A DNA stretch of 64,000 nucleotides. Source: Alteromonas genovensis (GTDB taxonomy: Bacteria > Pseudomonadota > Gammaproteobacteria > Enterobacterales > Alteromonadaceae). The position numbers and the translations under genes are program-made. The DNA lies in assembly GCF_010500895.1 (NCBI RefSeq), contig NZ_JAAAWO010000001.1, forward strand, positions 248,001-312,000, read 5' to 3'. Below, piece after piece: positions 29,058 to 37,845 of the stretch. Each line of letters starts with the position of its first letter. The first letter of the stretch is position 1. The notes beneath the pieces are model-generated. The model made no database searches. It was not told the origin of the DNA and was given only the letters and a program-made list of their open reading frames with translations.

Positions 29058-30368
29058 ATGATGAAGAAATCAACTTTTTTTGATAATCAGTTTGTAGCGA
29101 GCAGAATGAAATTTGCAAATATGAAAATCTCTATAGATTCTTTTGTCAGTTTTTTCAGTCTTCAAAGAATGGTGTTTTGTGCCTGCATAATCCTCTCTTT
29201 GCTTATAGGGCTTGGGGCAAATCTTCACTCAAGTTTATCAATGGCTCTTGGTGGAGCTCTTGATATGGTTCTCGTTGCATCGGGAATTTTGTTCAGCTGC
29301 TTTTGGAATACGAAGAAGGTGAGGAAGGAGTTGAATGCAGAGATACACATACAAAATCTCTATTTAAAAGAAGCGTCGAGTCAATTAAGCGATACCCATA
29401 ATCAAGTAAACGATTACGTTGCAATACTGAAAGGACAAATTGATGGGATTAGTACGATTACCGAAGAGGCGTCATTAGAGCTAATGACTGCGCTTTATGA
29501 GATCGAAAGTTCCATTCAAAGCAGCTTGGACAACGTTGAAATGAACCAACGTCAAAGTGTTAATTGCAAGAAGGAAAGTGCTTCTGAGTTTTTAAAAGTT
29601 GAAACGCGCTTATCGCAAATACAGACTCTTATAAACCAGCAGCGAGAGCAAGATATCGAACACAATGAGTCTATCCAAAATGTTATGTCCGAAGTGGAGA
29701 AACTCAAAGAGTTGACGGATTTAGTCAAAAACATCGCAAACCAAACTAACCTTCTAGCGTTGAACGCTGCAATAGAAGCAGCAAGAGCCGGGGAGTATGG
29801 TCGAGGTTTTGCAGTGGTCGCAGAGCAAGTTCGTATTCTGTCTTCGCAATCTTCTGAAGCAGCAGATAAAATTGAATTTGGAATAAAGTCGGCGCTTGAT
29901 GCTGCTCGTCTTCAGGGCGATAAAATGTTGGCATCTACCCAGTCCAACGAAACCTGTGACTTGCTAAGTGGTTTCTCAAGCTCCTTGAAAAGCATTACTC
30001 AACACTACAAGTCATTAGAAGATTTAAATCCTGCAATGCTTGCGTGTTTTGAAAAAAGTGCGTGCGAAGTCGCGAAGAAAGTAAGTGGGGCAATTGGTAA
30101 AATTCAGTTTCAAGATATCATAAGGCAGCGCGCAGAGCACATAAAGCTAGAACAAGATGCTATTGTGGGACTGTTCGGCCATTTTTCTTCATATATTGAT
30201 TCACGAGAAGAGTTTGATGAAACTTTTAACTTAAATACAAAGAAGATGTTTGAAAATTACGTTATGGAAGATCAGCGTAAGATTCACTTTGATATCAATG
30301 AGGATAAAGGTAACAGTGTTAAAACAGAGGTTGAAGAAGCGAGAGAGCCCAAAATACAACTATTCTGA
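29058..30368 (+). CDS. Membrane chemoreceptor with a CheZ-like DxxxQ motif
   Basis: 436 residues (M1 at 29058, AAGG upstream). Two membrane segments at about 37-55 and 62-82 are joined by a few residues only, so there is no periplasmic sensor domain. A helical region then leads to a normal receptor tip at about 225-262 ([20 protein letters not shown] ... [12 protein letters not shown]). After it, residues 349-360 read [12 protein letters not shown], resembling the CheZ active-site helix FQDLTGQ; D353 and Q357 have the D-x3-Q spacing of CheZ/CheX/CheC phosphatases. It is the last gene of the operon. A bifunctional receptor/phosphatase is inferred. Confidence 0.85.
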   Translation: MMKKSTFFDNQFVASRMKFANMKISIDSFVSFFSLQRMVFCACIILSLLIGLGANLHSSLSMALGGALDMVLVASGILFSCFWNTKKVRKELNAEIHIQNLYLKEASSQLSDTHNQVNDYVAILKGQIDGISTITEEASLELMTALYEIESSIQSSLDNVEMNQRQSVNCKKESASEFLKVETRLSQIQTLINQQREQDIEHNESIQNVMSEVEKLKELTDLVKNIANQTNLLALNAAIEAARAGEYGRGFAVVAEQVRILSSQSSEAADKIEFGIKSALDAARLQGDKMLASTQSNETCDLLSGFSSSLKSITQHYKSLEDLNPAMLACFEKSACEVAKKVSGAIGKIQFQDIIRQRAEHIKLEQDAIVGLFGHFSSYIDSREEFDETFNLNTKKMFENYVMEDQRKIHFDINEDKGNSVKTEVEEAREPKIQLF

Positions 30369-30369
30369 G

Positions 30370-30408
30370 AAGCGATATCGCCAAGCACTGAAGTGCAAAG
30401 CATATCGC
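30370..30408. other. Nested inverted repeat after the chemosensory operon
   Basis: Outer arms AGCGATAT/ATATCGCT (30370-30377, 30401-30408) enclose an inner stem GCACT/AGTGC. It lies between two converging genes. There is no T tract, so termination is uncertain. Confidence 0.5.
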
Positions 30409-30433
30409 TCCTATTTGTATGATTTTAGTTCTG

Positions 30434-31315
30434 CTATAGCGTAATTAGTGACGAGGTGGCAAAGGCCACATCTAGTTTGTGATAGGCCGCTTCATTGATA
30501 AAGTGCGGGTAGGTTGGCTCTGTACCCTCCCATACAACGTCTTTACCATCAAAACGCCTAAACATGGGCGCGCCAGGCATTAAGGGGACAAAGTCGTTAT
30601 CTTGCAACGAATGATGGATCATAGCCGTGCGGTTGCCTTCATCATTTAATGGGAAGGCGATGTTCTCACCGAGTCGAAACGCCTCGCAGGCCTCTAAGTC
30701 GTCGCACTCGCCTTTGTTATAAGCAACACAAAAGGCCAACAAAACTTCTGCCATCTTTTGTGTGGCTAAGTACACGTCCTCTCGCAATACACCTTGAGGC
30801 TGGGCGCCAACCTCAATCATCACGCCATATTTACCTGTAGTACACAAATAACCGTGAGACGCATAGGGCTTTTCGTCTTCCACTAAAATATTAGCTTCTG
30901 GCATATTTTGCTTTACGTAACGCGCCATTTTAACGTACACATCGCTCGTATCGAGGATGATAAGTGTTGCACCCATATTGCTGGTGGTATTGTGTATATC
31001 GATTACCAAGTCGGTAGAAGCATTGCCTTTAGGGCCTAATTGTTCGTTAATCGTTTGTGCTAACTTGTGTTCTTCACTCGTGCTGGCAGCTTGAGGTGAA
31101 TCGAATTTTAAGGCGTCAGGAGTAAACTGACGATTTAAATCTTCCTCTAAAAACCGAACGTTGGCCGCGATAGCAGCAGGGTTGGCAGTATAAAGCGTGA
31201 CGTCCAAGTCACTAAACTGAGTAGGAATGCCGCTAGATTCCCAATTTTGAATAAGCTGAATACCGCTCATTTCATTGCCGTGAGTACCACCTACCAGTGC
31301 GATATGGTTAATCAT
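30434..31315 (-). CDS. Aspartoacylase/succinylglutamate desuccinylase-family zinc hydrolase
   Basis: 293 residues of the M14-like AstE/AspA family, closest in style to aspartoacylases that cut N-acetylaspartate or other N-acyl amino acids. Zinc ligands H12 and E15 (GGTHGNE) and H108 (DIHNTT), plus the catalytic Glu E168 (MIEVGAQPQG). EEDLNR at about 57-62 matches the substrate-binding N-R block. AGGAAC before the ATG supports the start. It points toward the chemosensory operon and lies between it and yacG; no metabolic partner is adjacent, so the substrate is not settled. Confidence 0.85.
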   Translation of the reverse strand: MINHIALVGGTHGNEMSGIQLIQNWESSGIPTQFSDLDVTLYTANPAAIAANVRFLEEDLNRQFTPDALKFDSPQAASTSEEHKLAQTINEQLGPKGNASTDLVIDIHNTTSNMGATLIILDTSDVYVKMARYVKQNMPEANILVEDEKPYASHGYLCTTGKYGVMIEVGAQPQGVLREDVYLATQKMAEVLLAFCVAYNKGECDDLEACEAFRLGENIAFPLNDEGNRTAMIHHSLQDNDFVPLMPGAPMFRRFDGKDVVWEGTEPTYPHFINEAAYHKLDVAFATSSLITL

Positions 31316-31336
31316 GTTGTTCCTTAAATAGACAAA

Positions 31337-31564
31337 TTAGTGCTTGAAGAAGTCGTTAGGCTGCTGCGCTAACATTGCCTCTATTTCCTCTATATCCATA
31401 GCTTGCGGCGTAGCATCTTGAGCTGGTTTACCGGCTATCTTTCTATCTTCACCGGCCCATTCACCTAAATCAATCAGCTGGCACTTTTTACTGCAAAAAG
31501 GGCGGTATTCACTTTGTGGCGACCACACAACAGGTTTGGTACAAATAGGACACTTTACTTCCAT
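31337..31564 (-). CDS. yacG: YacG, zinc-binding DNA gyrase inhibitor
   Basis: 75 residues. The zinc site is C5-x2-C8 and C24-x3-C28 (KCPIC ... FCSKKCQ), followed by [10 protein letters not shown], as in E. coli YacG, which binds GyrB. In E. coli the order is secA-mutT-yacG-zapD-coaE; here yacG-zapD-coaE is on the opposite strand and separated from mutT by the chemosensory operon. Confidence 0.95.
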   Translation of the reverse strand: MEVKCPICTKPVVWSPQSEYRPFCSKKCQLIDLGEWAGEDRKIAGKPAQDATPQAMDIEEIEAMLAQQPNDFFKH

Positions 31565-31828
31565 CTATCTCTCCAAAAAGAATGCTAAAACAATAGTCTA
31601 GGGCATATTCACCCTTGCTAAGAACTTAAAACCACATGTGTTCACCCACGCATAAACTAGGCTAATTCTTTGAATGAGCTACTAGGACGAATCGACCACA
31701 AGCGGCTCTATGTTCTGCAGGTACAGCAATTATCCGCTGTAGATACAGCTATTACAAAAGTTCAAGATGCTAGTTATTCTACATAGTATGTGTACGGGTT
31801 TTAGTAAGGAGTAGCTCTTAACTACAGG

Positions 31829-32581
31829 TTAGCAGGCTGCTAAAAGGAATTGAACGTTTTCTTCTACAGAACCGCTCTTACTGTCATCACTTGAGAAAAG
31901 CATAAAGCGAAGGGCATAGCGATATTTGTTACCGCTAAGGGTTGGGTAGTAACCTTCATCGGTGCGACATTTGACTCTTATAAGCTCATTTTTGTCTTCT
32001 GCTGCTCCTTGATAGAAGCCACTCTCTGCAATAGTACTCTTAAATTGACCTCGTTCGCGAATAAACGATAGGCCTACCGTGATAGCGTCGTCTAATAAGG
32101 CAAGGGTGTCTAACCATTGCGCTATTTCTGTTAAGCGACGCTCAAGGGGTTGATGTAACCAAAAATGCAAATTAGGTAAATCAAAACTACAGGCACCGCC
32201 AGGTATGGCGAATCGCTGCCTTATGGAGCTTAACAACTTGTCTTCTTTTAGCGTACTGCCAAACCGACCTTCAGTTTTAATTTTTTGGCGTAAACGCAAT
32301 ACGGTTTTTAACGCATGATCAAGGGCAGTAGAGTCGATTTTAGGATGTTTTGACCAGTAAACAAGGCTCTTTTCGTGAGCTTCTAAATCTTTAGTGAGAT
32401 CTGAGCGAAGATCGATTCGCTCTACAAGGTCAAGCAGCTCAAAGAGCTGCTCAAAAAATACAAGCTGCAAGCTACTTTGCTCTGCCTTAGCCGTAATTTT
32501 AAGTTGCCCAAGCAGCTGTTCTACGCGTAAGTAATTACGCACCTTTTCCTTTAGAGGGAATTCGAATACAGCGTCGCTCAT
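31829..32581 (-). CDS. zapD: ZapD, Z-ring associated protein
   Basis: 250 residues, E. coli ZapD size. It begins VFEFPLKEKVRNYLRVEQLL and carries GGACSFDLPNLHFWLHQP and ERRLTEIAQWLDTL, the blocks I recall for this FtsZ-bundling protein. 264 bp separate it from yacG with no gene seen in between, and 254 bp separate it from coaE, so it may have its own promoter. Confidence 0.93.
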   Translation of the reverse strand: MSDAVFEFPLKEKVRNYLRVEQLLGQLKITAKAEQSSLQLVFFEQLFELLDLVERIDLRSDLTKDLEAHEKSLVYWSKHPKIDSTALDHALKTVLRLRQKIKTEGRFGSTLKEDKLLSSIRQRFAIPGGACSFDLPNLHFWLHQPLERRLTEIAQWLDTLALLDDAITVGLSFIRERGQFKSTIAESGFYQGAAEDKNELIRVKCRTDEGYYPTLSGNKYRYALRFMLFSSDDSKSGSVEENVQFLLAAC

Positions 32582-32835
32582 GGATATCCTTTAAATACAA
32601 TTACGTAAGGAGAAAGCGTAAAGCCTAAAGCATAGTGACCATTAAGCCAAGTACACTTACCAACCAAACTAGTCTTTAGATACCAAATGAGCAAAAAAGT
32701 TTCAAAAACAGGCAAATTGTCATCAATCGCTGTTACAGCGGGATGTCTTTAACTATTTGCCTTGCTTAACTTGAGAATAAGCCACTGTAAAAATGTGCAG
32801 AGAGGGAAGGCTCGCTCTAGGGAGTGCGGATTGCT

Positions 32836-33453
32836 CTAGGAAGAAGGAGTATTTGAGGCTTGCGCTAATAATTGATGGTGTAAATCTGCTACTTGCTGCT
32901 CAAGCGATAGTAAGCTTGAATTGTTATCTAGTACATAATCAGCTGCATTTAAACGTTCTTCGCGGGTAGCTTGGGCATCCATAATGTTCTTTATGGTTTC
33001 TACATCACTGCTATCTCTTTCCACTGCACGAGTCAGCTGAGTGCTTTCGCTGCAGTCAACTACAACGACTTTGTTGCACATTGTAGTGAGTTTGTTTTCC
33101 ACAAGTAGCGGCACAGAGAGTATGCAGTAAGCGCTCGATGTGTCGGCTATCAGTTGCTGCATACGCTCCCGTATAAGGGGGTGAAGTAAGCTATTTAGCC
33201 AGTTTTTCGCTGTGCTATCGGTAAACACTAACTTACGAAGTTGTGCTCTATCAAGGGTGCCATCGCTGAGCAATACACTGTCGCCAAAGCGCTCGACAAT
33301 ACTCTGCAACCCAGTTGTGCCAGGTAAAACTACATCTCGTGCTACTTCATCGGCGTCGACAACGTCAATACCATGGGTTTTAAACAAATCGGTAGCTGCC
33401 GATTTACCGCTTCCAATACCGCCAGTCAGGCCAACAACAAATGTGTTATTCAA
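32836..33453 (-). CDS. coaE: CoaE, dephospho-CoA kinase
   Basis: Last step of coenzyme A synthesis. 205 residues. P-loop LTGGIGSGKSA at about 9-19, then DADEVARDVV and HPLIRERM. Family length, no anomalies. It lies downstream of pilD across a 259-bp gap containing small direct repeats. Confidence 0.95.
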   Translation of the reverse strand: MNNTFVVGLTGGIGSGKSAATDLFKTHGIDVVDADEVARDVVLPGTTGLQSIVERFGDSVLLSDGTLDRAQLRKLVFTDSTAKNWLNSLLHPLIRERMQQLIADTSSAYCILSVPLLVENKLTTMCNKVVVVDCSESTQLTRAVERDSSDVETIKNIMDAQATREERLNAADYVLDNNSSLLSLEQQVADLHHQLLAQASNTPSS

Positions 33454-33511
33454 TTTTCACTCTCCCCAAACACGTTAATTAAACACACTAAGCCAATCAG
33501 TTTATCCAACA

Positions 33512-33550
33512 CGTTAAACAAGAATGTCAAACAAGAACGTCAAACAAACG
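33512..33550. repeat. Three 13-bp direct repeats
   Basis: Unit YGTCAAACAAGAA at 33512-33524, 33525-33537 and 33538-33550 (the first has T for C; the third ends in ACG instead of GAA). Non-coding, in the pilD-coaE gap. Confidence 0.6.
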
Positions 33551-33620
33551 TCTATTCGTTACATGTTGTAGTTACCAAACCAGCGCTGTTTGACAGCGTC
33601 GCTGCTCTTGAATTATCAGC

Positions 33621-33645
33621 TTGAGCCATAAGTTCGAGCCATAAG
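33621..33645. repeat. Two direct repeats TT(C)GAGCCATAAG
   Basis: Adjacent copies at 33621-33632 and 33633-33645, the second with one extra C. They are non-coding and lie about 70 bp from the 13-bp repeats above. Confidence 0.55.
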
Positions 33646-33712
33646 CTTGAACTTAAAATTTGACTGATAAACTGATAATGAACACAATCAGCTTTTGCTA
33701 TTTAGCTAATTG

Positions 33713-34627
33713 CTACAAAACCATATCAAGGTAGGTGGTAATAATAACGTCTTTGTATAAAAGCGTCAGCCAGCCCGCAACTGCTAAATAAGGCCCAAAA
33801 GGAATCGCCAGCGATTTACCCTTATTTTGTATCATCATAATGGCAATACCAATAACGGCGCCCACAAAAGAAGAGAGTAAAATAATAACCGGCAGGCCCT
33901 GCCAGCCAGTATAGGCACCAAGGGCAGCCAGCAACTTAAAGTCGCCGTAGCCCATACCTTCTTTGCCAGTCACTAACTTAAACAGCCAATAAACAGACCA
34001 TAAGCTTAAATACCCTGCAGCAGCACCAATTATGGCATCGGTAGTGCCAACAAAAACGTCACTCGTGCTTAACAGCAAACCAAGCCAAAGCAGTGGCAAC
34101 GTCAGTTGGTCTGGCAGCAACATTTTGTCTACGTCGATGAAAATAAGCGAAATAAGTACATAGGTAATTAAAATGGCCCATATGGCTTGGGACGTTGGCC
34201 CAAAGTGATATGCAGTAAACGTACAGGCGATAGCAGTAAAAAGCTCTACTAGCGGATAGCGAGGGGAAATGCTCGTTTTACAGTTGGCGCATTTGCCTTT
34301 TAAAAGCAAATAACTGAGTACTGGAATATTCTCCCACGCCCGAATGGTATGCCCACACTTAGGGCAGGTGCTATCAGGCTTAACTAGGTTAAACGGGGCC
34401 GAGGGGGGAGAAAGGGCAGGGGCAACAGTTGAAGCAGCATTGGCGTCTTCATCACTATTTTCTTCAGCAAAGTAACTGTCGTATTCTTCTTGCCAGCTTC
34501 GCTCCATCATAATTGGCAGGCGATAAATAACCACATTCAAAAAACTGCCAACCATTAGGCTAACCAGAAAAACGAATACGTAAAAGAACTCTGGGTGGAG
34601 TTGACTGAGGGTAATTATTGCATCCAT
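33713..34627 (-). CDS. pilD: PilD, prepilin peptidase and N-methylase
   Basis: 304-residue polytopic membrane enzyme that cuts the leader from PilA-type prepilins and methylates the new N-terminus. Two CxxC pairs (CPKCG and CANC), catalytic Asp in IDVDKMLLPDQ and in GMGYGDFKLL, and seven to eight membrane segments. Residues about 45-75, before the first CxxC, are a polar Glu/Asp/Ala/Pro-rich stretch longer than I expect for the family. It also serves type II secretion pseudopilins if present elsewhere. Confidence 0.95.
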   Translation of the reverse strand: MDAIITLSQLHPEFFYVFVFLVSLMVGSFLNVVIYRLPIMMERSWQEEYDSYFAEENSDEDANAASTVAPALSPPSAPFNLVKPDSTCPKCGHTIRAWENIPVLSYLLLKGKCANCKTSISPRYPLVELFTAIACTFTAYHFGPTSQAIWAILITYVLISLIFIDVDKMLLPDQLTLPLLWLGLLLSTSDVFVGTTDAIIGAAAGYLSLWSVYWLFKLVTGKEGMGYGDFKLLAALGAYTGWQGLPVIILLSSFVGAVIGIAIMMIQNKGKSLAIPFGPYLAVAGWLTLLYKDVIITTYLDMVL

Positions 34628-34698
34628 TAAAGCAGTTCCATTAATGTAATTCTGTTATCGGCAACGTATTTACGCGCTACCTATACCAACCAGAATAA

Positions 34699-34724
34699 GA
34701 AAAAGCCCGCGAAAGCGCGAGCTA
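34699..34724 (-). terminator. Intrinsic terminator after pilC
   Basis: Read on the - strand: stem GCTCGCGC/GCGCGGGC-like around TTTC, then a run of five T. It lies between the pilC stop and the pilD start, so pilD probably needs its own promoter. Confidence 0.75.
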
Positions 34725-34822
34725 ATTATTTGTTATTGTATTTAAACTGAGTGATTTTACACTATCCTTCGAGAGAGCTTGCTAGCCTTTGTGCTAGTTC
34801 GACGCTGAGTTCATTCAAGCAT

Positions 34823-36034
34823 TTATACTACGTTACCCATATCGAATATAGGAAGGTACATGGCGATAATAAGGCCACCAATAACCACGCCTAATACAGC
34901 CATTATCATAGGTTCTAGTAAGCTGGTTAAACCATCTACCATATCATCCACTTCTGCTTCATATATTGTGGCAATTTTACTCAGCATCTCATCAACAGCA
35001 CCAGACTCTTCACCAATAGCAATCATTTGCGTCACCATATCGGGAAATACGTTGGTAGCACGCATGGCCACATGCATGGGAATACCGCCAGCCACTTCTT
35101 TACGCATATATAATATCGCTTCCCTATATACGGCATTACCAGATGCGCCTGCGGCAGATTCAAGAGCACCGATAAGGGGCACGCCCGCTGAAAAAGTAGT
35201 GGCAAGGGTGCGAGTAAAGCGAGCAATACTAGCCTTCTTTAGAATTTCGCCAATCACAGGAATTTTCAATACCAATCTATCGCAACGATCACGTAAGTTT
35301 TGGCTCTTTTTATAAGCACGGCCAAATAGAAATCCAGCAACACCCACACCAATCGCGATAAAAATACCGTAATCTTGTACAAATCGAGAAATGCCTAATA
35401 CAAACTGTGTAAAGGCGGGAAGTTCAGCGCCGAAACTACTAAATATTTCTTCAAACTGAGGTACCACAAAAATAAGCAGTATAGTGGTGACAATGAAGGC
35501 TACCACTACAACAGCGATAGGGTAGAACATAGCCTTTTTAATCTTAGATTTTAAGGCTTCTGCTTTTTCTTTATAGGTTGCAATTCTGTCGTAAATAAGT
35601 TCGAGTGCACCGGACTGTTCACCGGTATAAACTAGGTCGCAGTATAAATCGTCGAAGTAGTTGGGATGTTTTCTTAAGGCGGAAGATAACGGGTTTCCGG
35701 CTTTAACTTCTTCGGTTATCTCACCTAAAAGTTTGCGCATGCTTACTTTTGCATGGCCTTGGGCAATCATTTCAAGAGACTGGATAAGAGTTACACCGGC
35801 GCTAAGCATAGTAGCTATTTGGCGTGAAGTGACGGAAATATCCGCAGCGGTTATTTTTGCTGCGCCAGAGCCAAAGAGTGGCTTTGCTAACTTCTTTACT
35901 TTGTTTGCAGATATACCTTGGCGACGAAGTAAGTTTTTCGCCTCTGAAATTGATACGGCGGAAACTTCACCTTTCCGCGACTGGCCTTTTCGGTCTTTAC
36001 CTTGCCATGTGAAAGTTACTGCTGCTTTTGCCAT
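34823..36034 (-). CDS. pilC: PilC, type IV pilus inner-membrane platform protein
   Basis: 403 residues with two T2SSF domains (about 70-193 and 273-395) and three membrane segments (about 168-190, 220-243, 372-395). Family blocks include SRQIATMLSAGVTLIQSLEM, FTRTLATTFSAGVPL and the C-terminal PMIMAVLGVVIGGL. It is needed to build the pilus with PilB and PilA. The usual upstream ATPase gene pilB is absent; pilA with its terminator sits only 73 bp upstream. Confidence 0.95.
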   Translation of the reverse strand: MAKAAVTFTWQGKDRKGQSRKGEVSAVSISEAKNLLRRQGISANKVKKLAKPLFGSGAAKITAADISVTSRQIATMLSAGVTLIQSLEMIAQGHAKVSMRKLLGEITEEVKAGNPLSSALRKHPNYFDDLYCDLVYTGEQSGALELIYDRIATYKEKAEALKSKIKKAMFYPIAVVVVAFIVTTILLIFVVPQFEEIFSSFGAELPAFTQFVLGISRFVQDYGIFIAIGVGVAGFLFGRAYKKSQNLRDRCDRLVLKIPVIGEILKKASIARFTRTLATTFSAGVPLIGALESAAGASGNAVYREAILYMRKEVAGGIPMHVAMRATNVFPDMVTQMIAIGEESGAVDEMLSKIATIYEAEVDDMVDGLTSLLEPMIMAVLGVVIGGLIIAMYLPIFDMGNVV

Positions 36035-36052
36035 CTAACATACTCTGTGCCG

Positions 36053-36083
36053 TTAAAAAAAAGCCCAGTTAAAACCGGGCTTA
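36053..36083 (-). terminator. Intrinsic terminator after pilA
   Basis: On the - strand, arms AAGCCC/GGGCTT (with further partial pairing) are followed by eight T. It stops pilA transcription before pilC, which fits a highly expressed pilin message. Confidence 0.8.
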
Positions 36084-36107
36084 TTTCTTAATAAATGTAA
36101 TCAAAAA

Positions 36108-36554
36108 TTAGCATAAGTCTGCTGGGTCGCATGAAACGTCCCAAAGAAGGCGGCCATTACTTTCAGTGGCGGTTAACGTATAAGTACCATTACCAGCAGC
36201 GGCTCCCTGAATATTCATGTCAGGGTATGCTGTTGCTTCTATAGTGCCTGCGGTATCAGTATCAACACCAACTATTGCAGGTGAAGTAGCAGTTTCGTTT
36301 GCAGCTGCGTATGTTGCAGGTACACCATTACTCCCGCCAACACAATCTGAAAGGTCAGCTGTGGAAGCGTAGCACACCTCTACTGCTGTCTTAGCGGCTG
36401 CTGTTGCATTGGATACTTCAGTAAACTTGGCTTTCTGCGTGTAGTTCTGATAGGCAGGCAATGCGATTGCTGCAAGAATACCGATGATCGCAACAACAAT
36501 CATTAATTCGATTAGGGTAAAACCTTTTTGGTTTGTAGTTTTCATTTTCATCAT
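36108..36554 (-). CDS. pilA: PilA, type IV major pilin
   Basis: 148 residues. Short basic leader [11 protein letters not shown] cut before [20 protein letters not shown], with Glu5 of the mature protein present. The globular domain is Ala/Thr-rich, and the C-terminal Cys pair CDPADLC makes a short D-loop; another pair C..C lies at about 57-66 ([12 protein letters not shown]). CGGAGA precedes the ATG. It has its own sigma-70-like promoter and terminator, so it is monocistronic. Confidence 0.95.
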   Translation of the reverse strand: MMKMKTTNQKGFTLIELMIVVAIIGILAAIALPAYQNYTQKAKFTEVSNATAAAKTAVEVCYASTADLSDCVGGSNGVPATYAAANETATSPAIVGVDTDTAGTIEATAYPDMNIQGAAAGNGTYTLTATESNGRLLWDVSCDPADLC

Positions 36555-36958
36555 GGTCTATCTCCGGGACGCGTATAACACGCTAAGTTTAAATAAATTC
36601 AAATTGACGTTTATACCCGAGTCGTCCTTAAACGCCCCTGGTACTTGTTACTCAGTATAGAATTTTCTTTGTCTATGACAAGTATCTAGAATTATACCTA
36701 TGTCTGACACAGTCAGTATGACACGTTCGTTCACACCATTGCAGCTCTATGTCATTGAACTTTCGTATAAAACTATTCCTACTGGCAAAGTATGTTGAGC
36801 AATACAGACCACAACATTTAATGTTATACATGTTGACCTGCGCCGAACTGCTCGTCGCAGGTTTATATTCTGCAAATTTTCCGTTGATTTCGGTATATTT
36901 TCTAACTTGCTTATTTATTGACAGCAATTGTTGTGAGCAAAATTAAACAAAATTAGCC
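36555..36958. other. pilA upstream region
   Basis: 404 bp between nadC and pilA. It holds the pilA promoter (36654-36681) and a hairpin at 36836-36862 (ACCTGCG/CGCAGGT arms) that may end nadC transcription but lacks a T run. I see no convincing sigma-54 (TGGC-N8-TTGC) site, unlike Pseudomonas pilA. Confidence 0.7.
36654..36681 (-). promoter_or_regulatory. Sigma-70-like pilA promoter
   Basis: On the - strand TTGTCA (36681-36676), 16-bp spacer, TATACT (36659-36654), about 100 bp before the pilA ATG. This leaves a fairly long 5' leader. Confidence 0.6.
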
Positions 36959-37819
36959 TTAATCTAACTGGATACGCAGAGACAAATCAATAGCTTGCAC
37001 GTGCTTTGTTAGCGCTCCTGAAGAGATATAATCTACCCCAAGTTTTGATAACGAAGCCAAACGCTCATCGGTAATGTTGCCAGACACTTCTAGCTTACAC
37101 TGTGCGTTATTCATGGCTACTGCCTGCTGGATCTGTTCGTTAGTAAAGTTGTCTAGCATTACAATATCCGCACCGGCATTAAGGGCCTGTTGAAATTCTT
37201 CAATGCTTTCAACTTCTACCTCGACCGTTTTACCTGGCATGTTTGTTTTTGCTCGGCTTATTGCGTTGTGAATACCGCCGCAGGAGAAAATGTGATTCTC
37301 TTTAATTAAATAGGCGTCGAACAACCCAACACGGTGATTTTGCCCACCGCCGCAGCGTACGGCATATTTTTGCGCGTATCTAAGCCCTGGAAGGGTTTTA
37401 CGTGTATCAAGAATTTTGGTGTTTGTACCGGCTAAATACTTGGTGTAAGAAGCGGTTACTGTTGCACTGCCTGATAAGGTCTGTAAAAAGTTAAGCGCAG
37501 TGCGTTCAGCGGTAAGAATAGCTCGGGCAGAGCCAGACAAACTCACTAGCACCGTATCGGCTTCTACATGGTCCCCGTCTTTTACATGCCAAGTTACCGA
37601 CACTGACTCATCTATTAAGGCAAACGCTTGGTTTACCCAAGCAACACCACAAATAACGCAAGGCTCTCTGGTAATAATAGTGGCACTTGCTGTTACTTCT
37701 TTATCAATTAGGTTGGCAGTTATGTCGTTATCGGCATTCAGTTCACCACCTAAGTCTTCAATGAGGGCTTGAGAAACCTGTTCGCGGATGGCTTGTATAT
37801 CGGGTGACGTCATCTTCAT
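36959..37819 (-). CDS. nadC: NadC, quinolinate phosphoribosyltransferase
   Basis: De novo NAD synthesis: quinolinate plus PRPP gives nicotinate mononucleotide. 286 residues from the ATG at 37819 (MKMTSPDIQAIREQV); a TTG frame start at 37870 would add residues unlike the family. Blocks: EDLGGELNADNDITANL, RTALNFLQTLSG, DTRKTLPGLR, GGGQNHRVGLFDAYLIKENH, DIVMLDNF and VSGNI. It is 26 bp after the aspartyl protease gene and likely co-transcribed. The ampD-nadC-pilA neighbourhood is typical of gammaproteobacteria. Confidence 0.95.
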   Translation of the reverse strand: MKMTSPDIQAIREQVSQALIEDLGGELNADNDITANLIDKEVTASATIITREPCVICGVAWVNQAFALIDESVSVTWHVKDGDHVEADTVLVSLSGSARAILTAERTALNFLQTLSGSATVTASYTKYLAGTNTKILDTRKTLPGLRYAQKYAVRCGGGQNHRVGLFDAYLIKENHIFSCGGIHNAISRAKTNMPGKTVEVEVESIEEFQQALNAGADIVMLDNFTNEQIQQAVAMNNAQCKLEVSGNITDERLASLSKLGVDYISSGALTKHVQAIDLSLRIQLD

Positions 37820-37845
37820 CGCTGTTGTCTTTTCACTTTGTCTTG

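Noticed and set aside
18330..30433. Mobile element carrying the chemosensory operon
   Set aside because: No integrase, transposase, terminal repeats or tRNA attachment site at either edge; insertion can only be inferred from gene order.
36673..36927. 84-codon ORF upstream of pilA on the - strand
   Set aside because: It overlaps the pilA promoter, has no ribosome binding site and no family resemblance.
36555..36958. Sigma-54 promoter for pilA
   Set aside because: No TGGC-N8-TTGC pair at suitable distance; a sigma-70-like site fits better.
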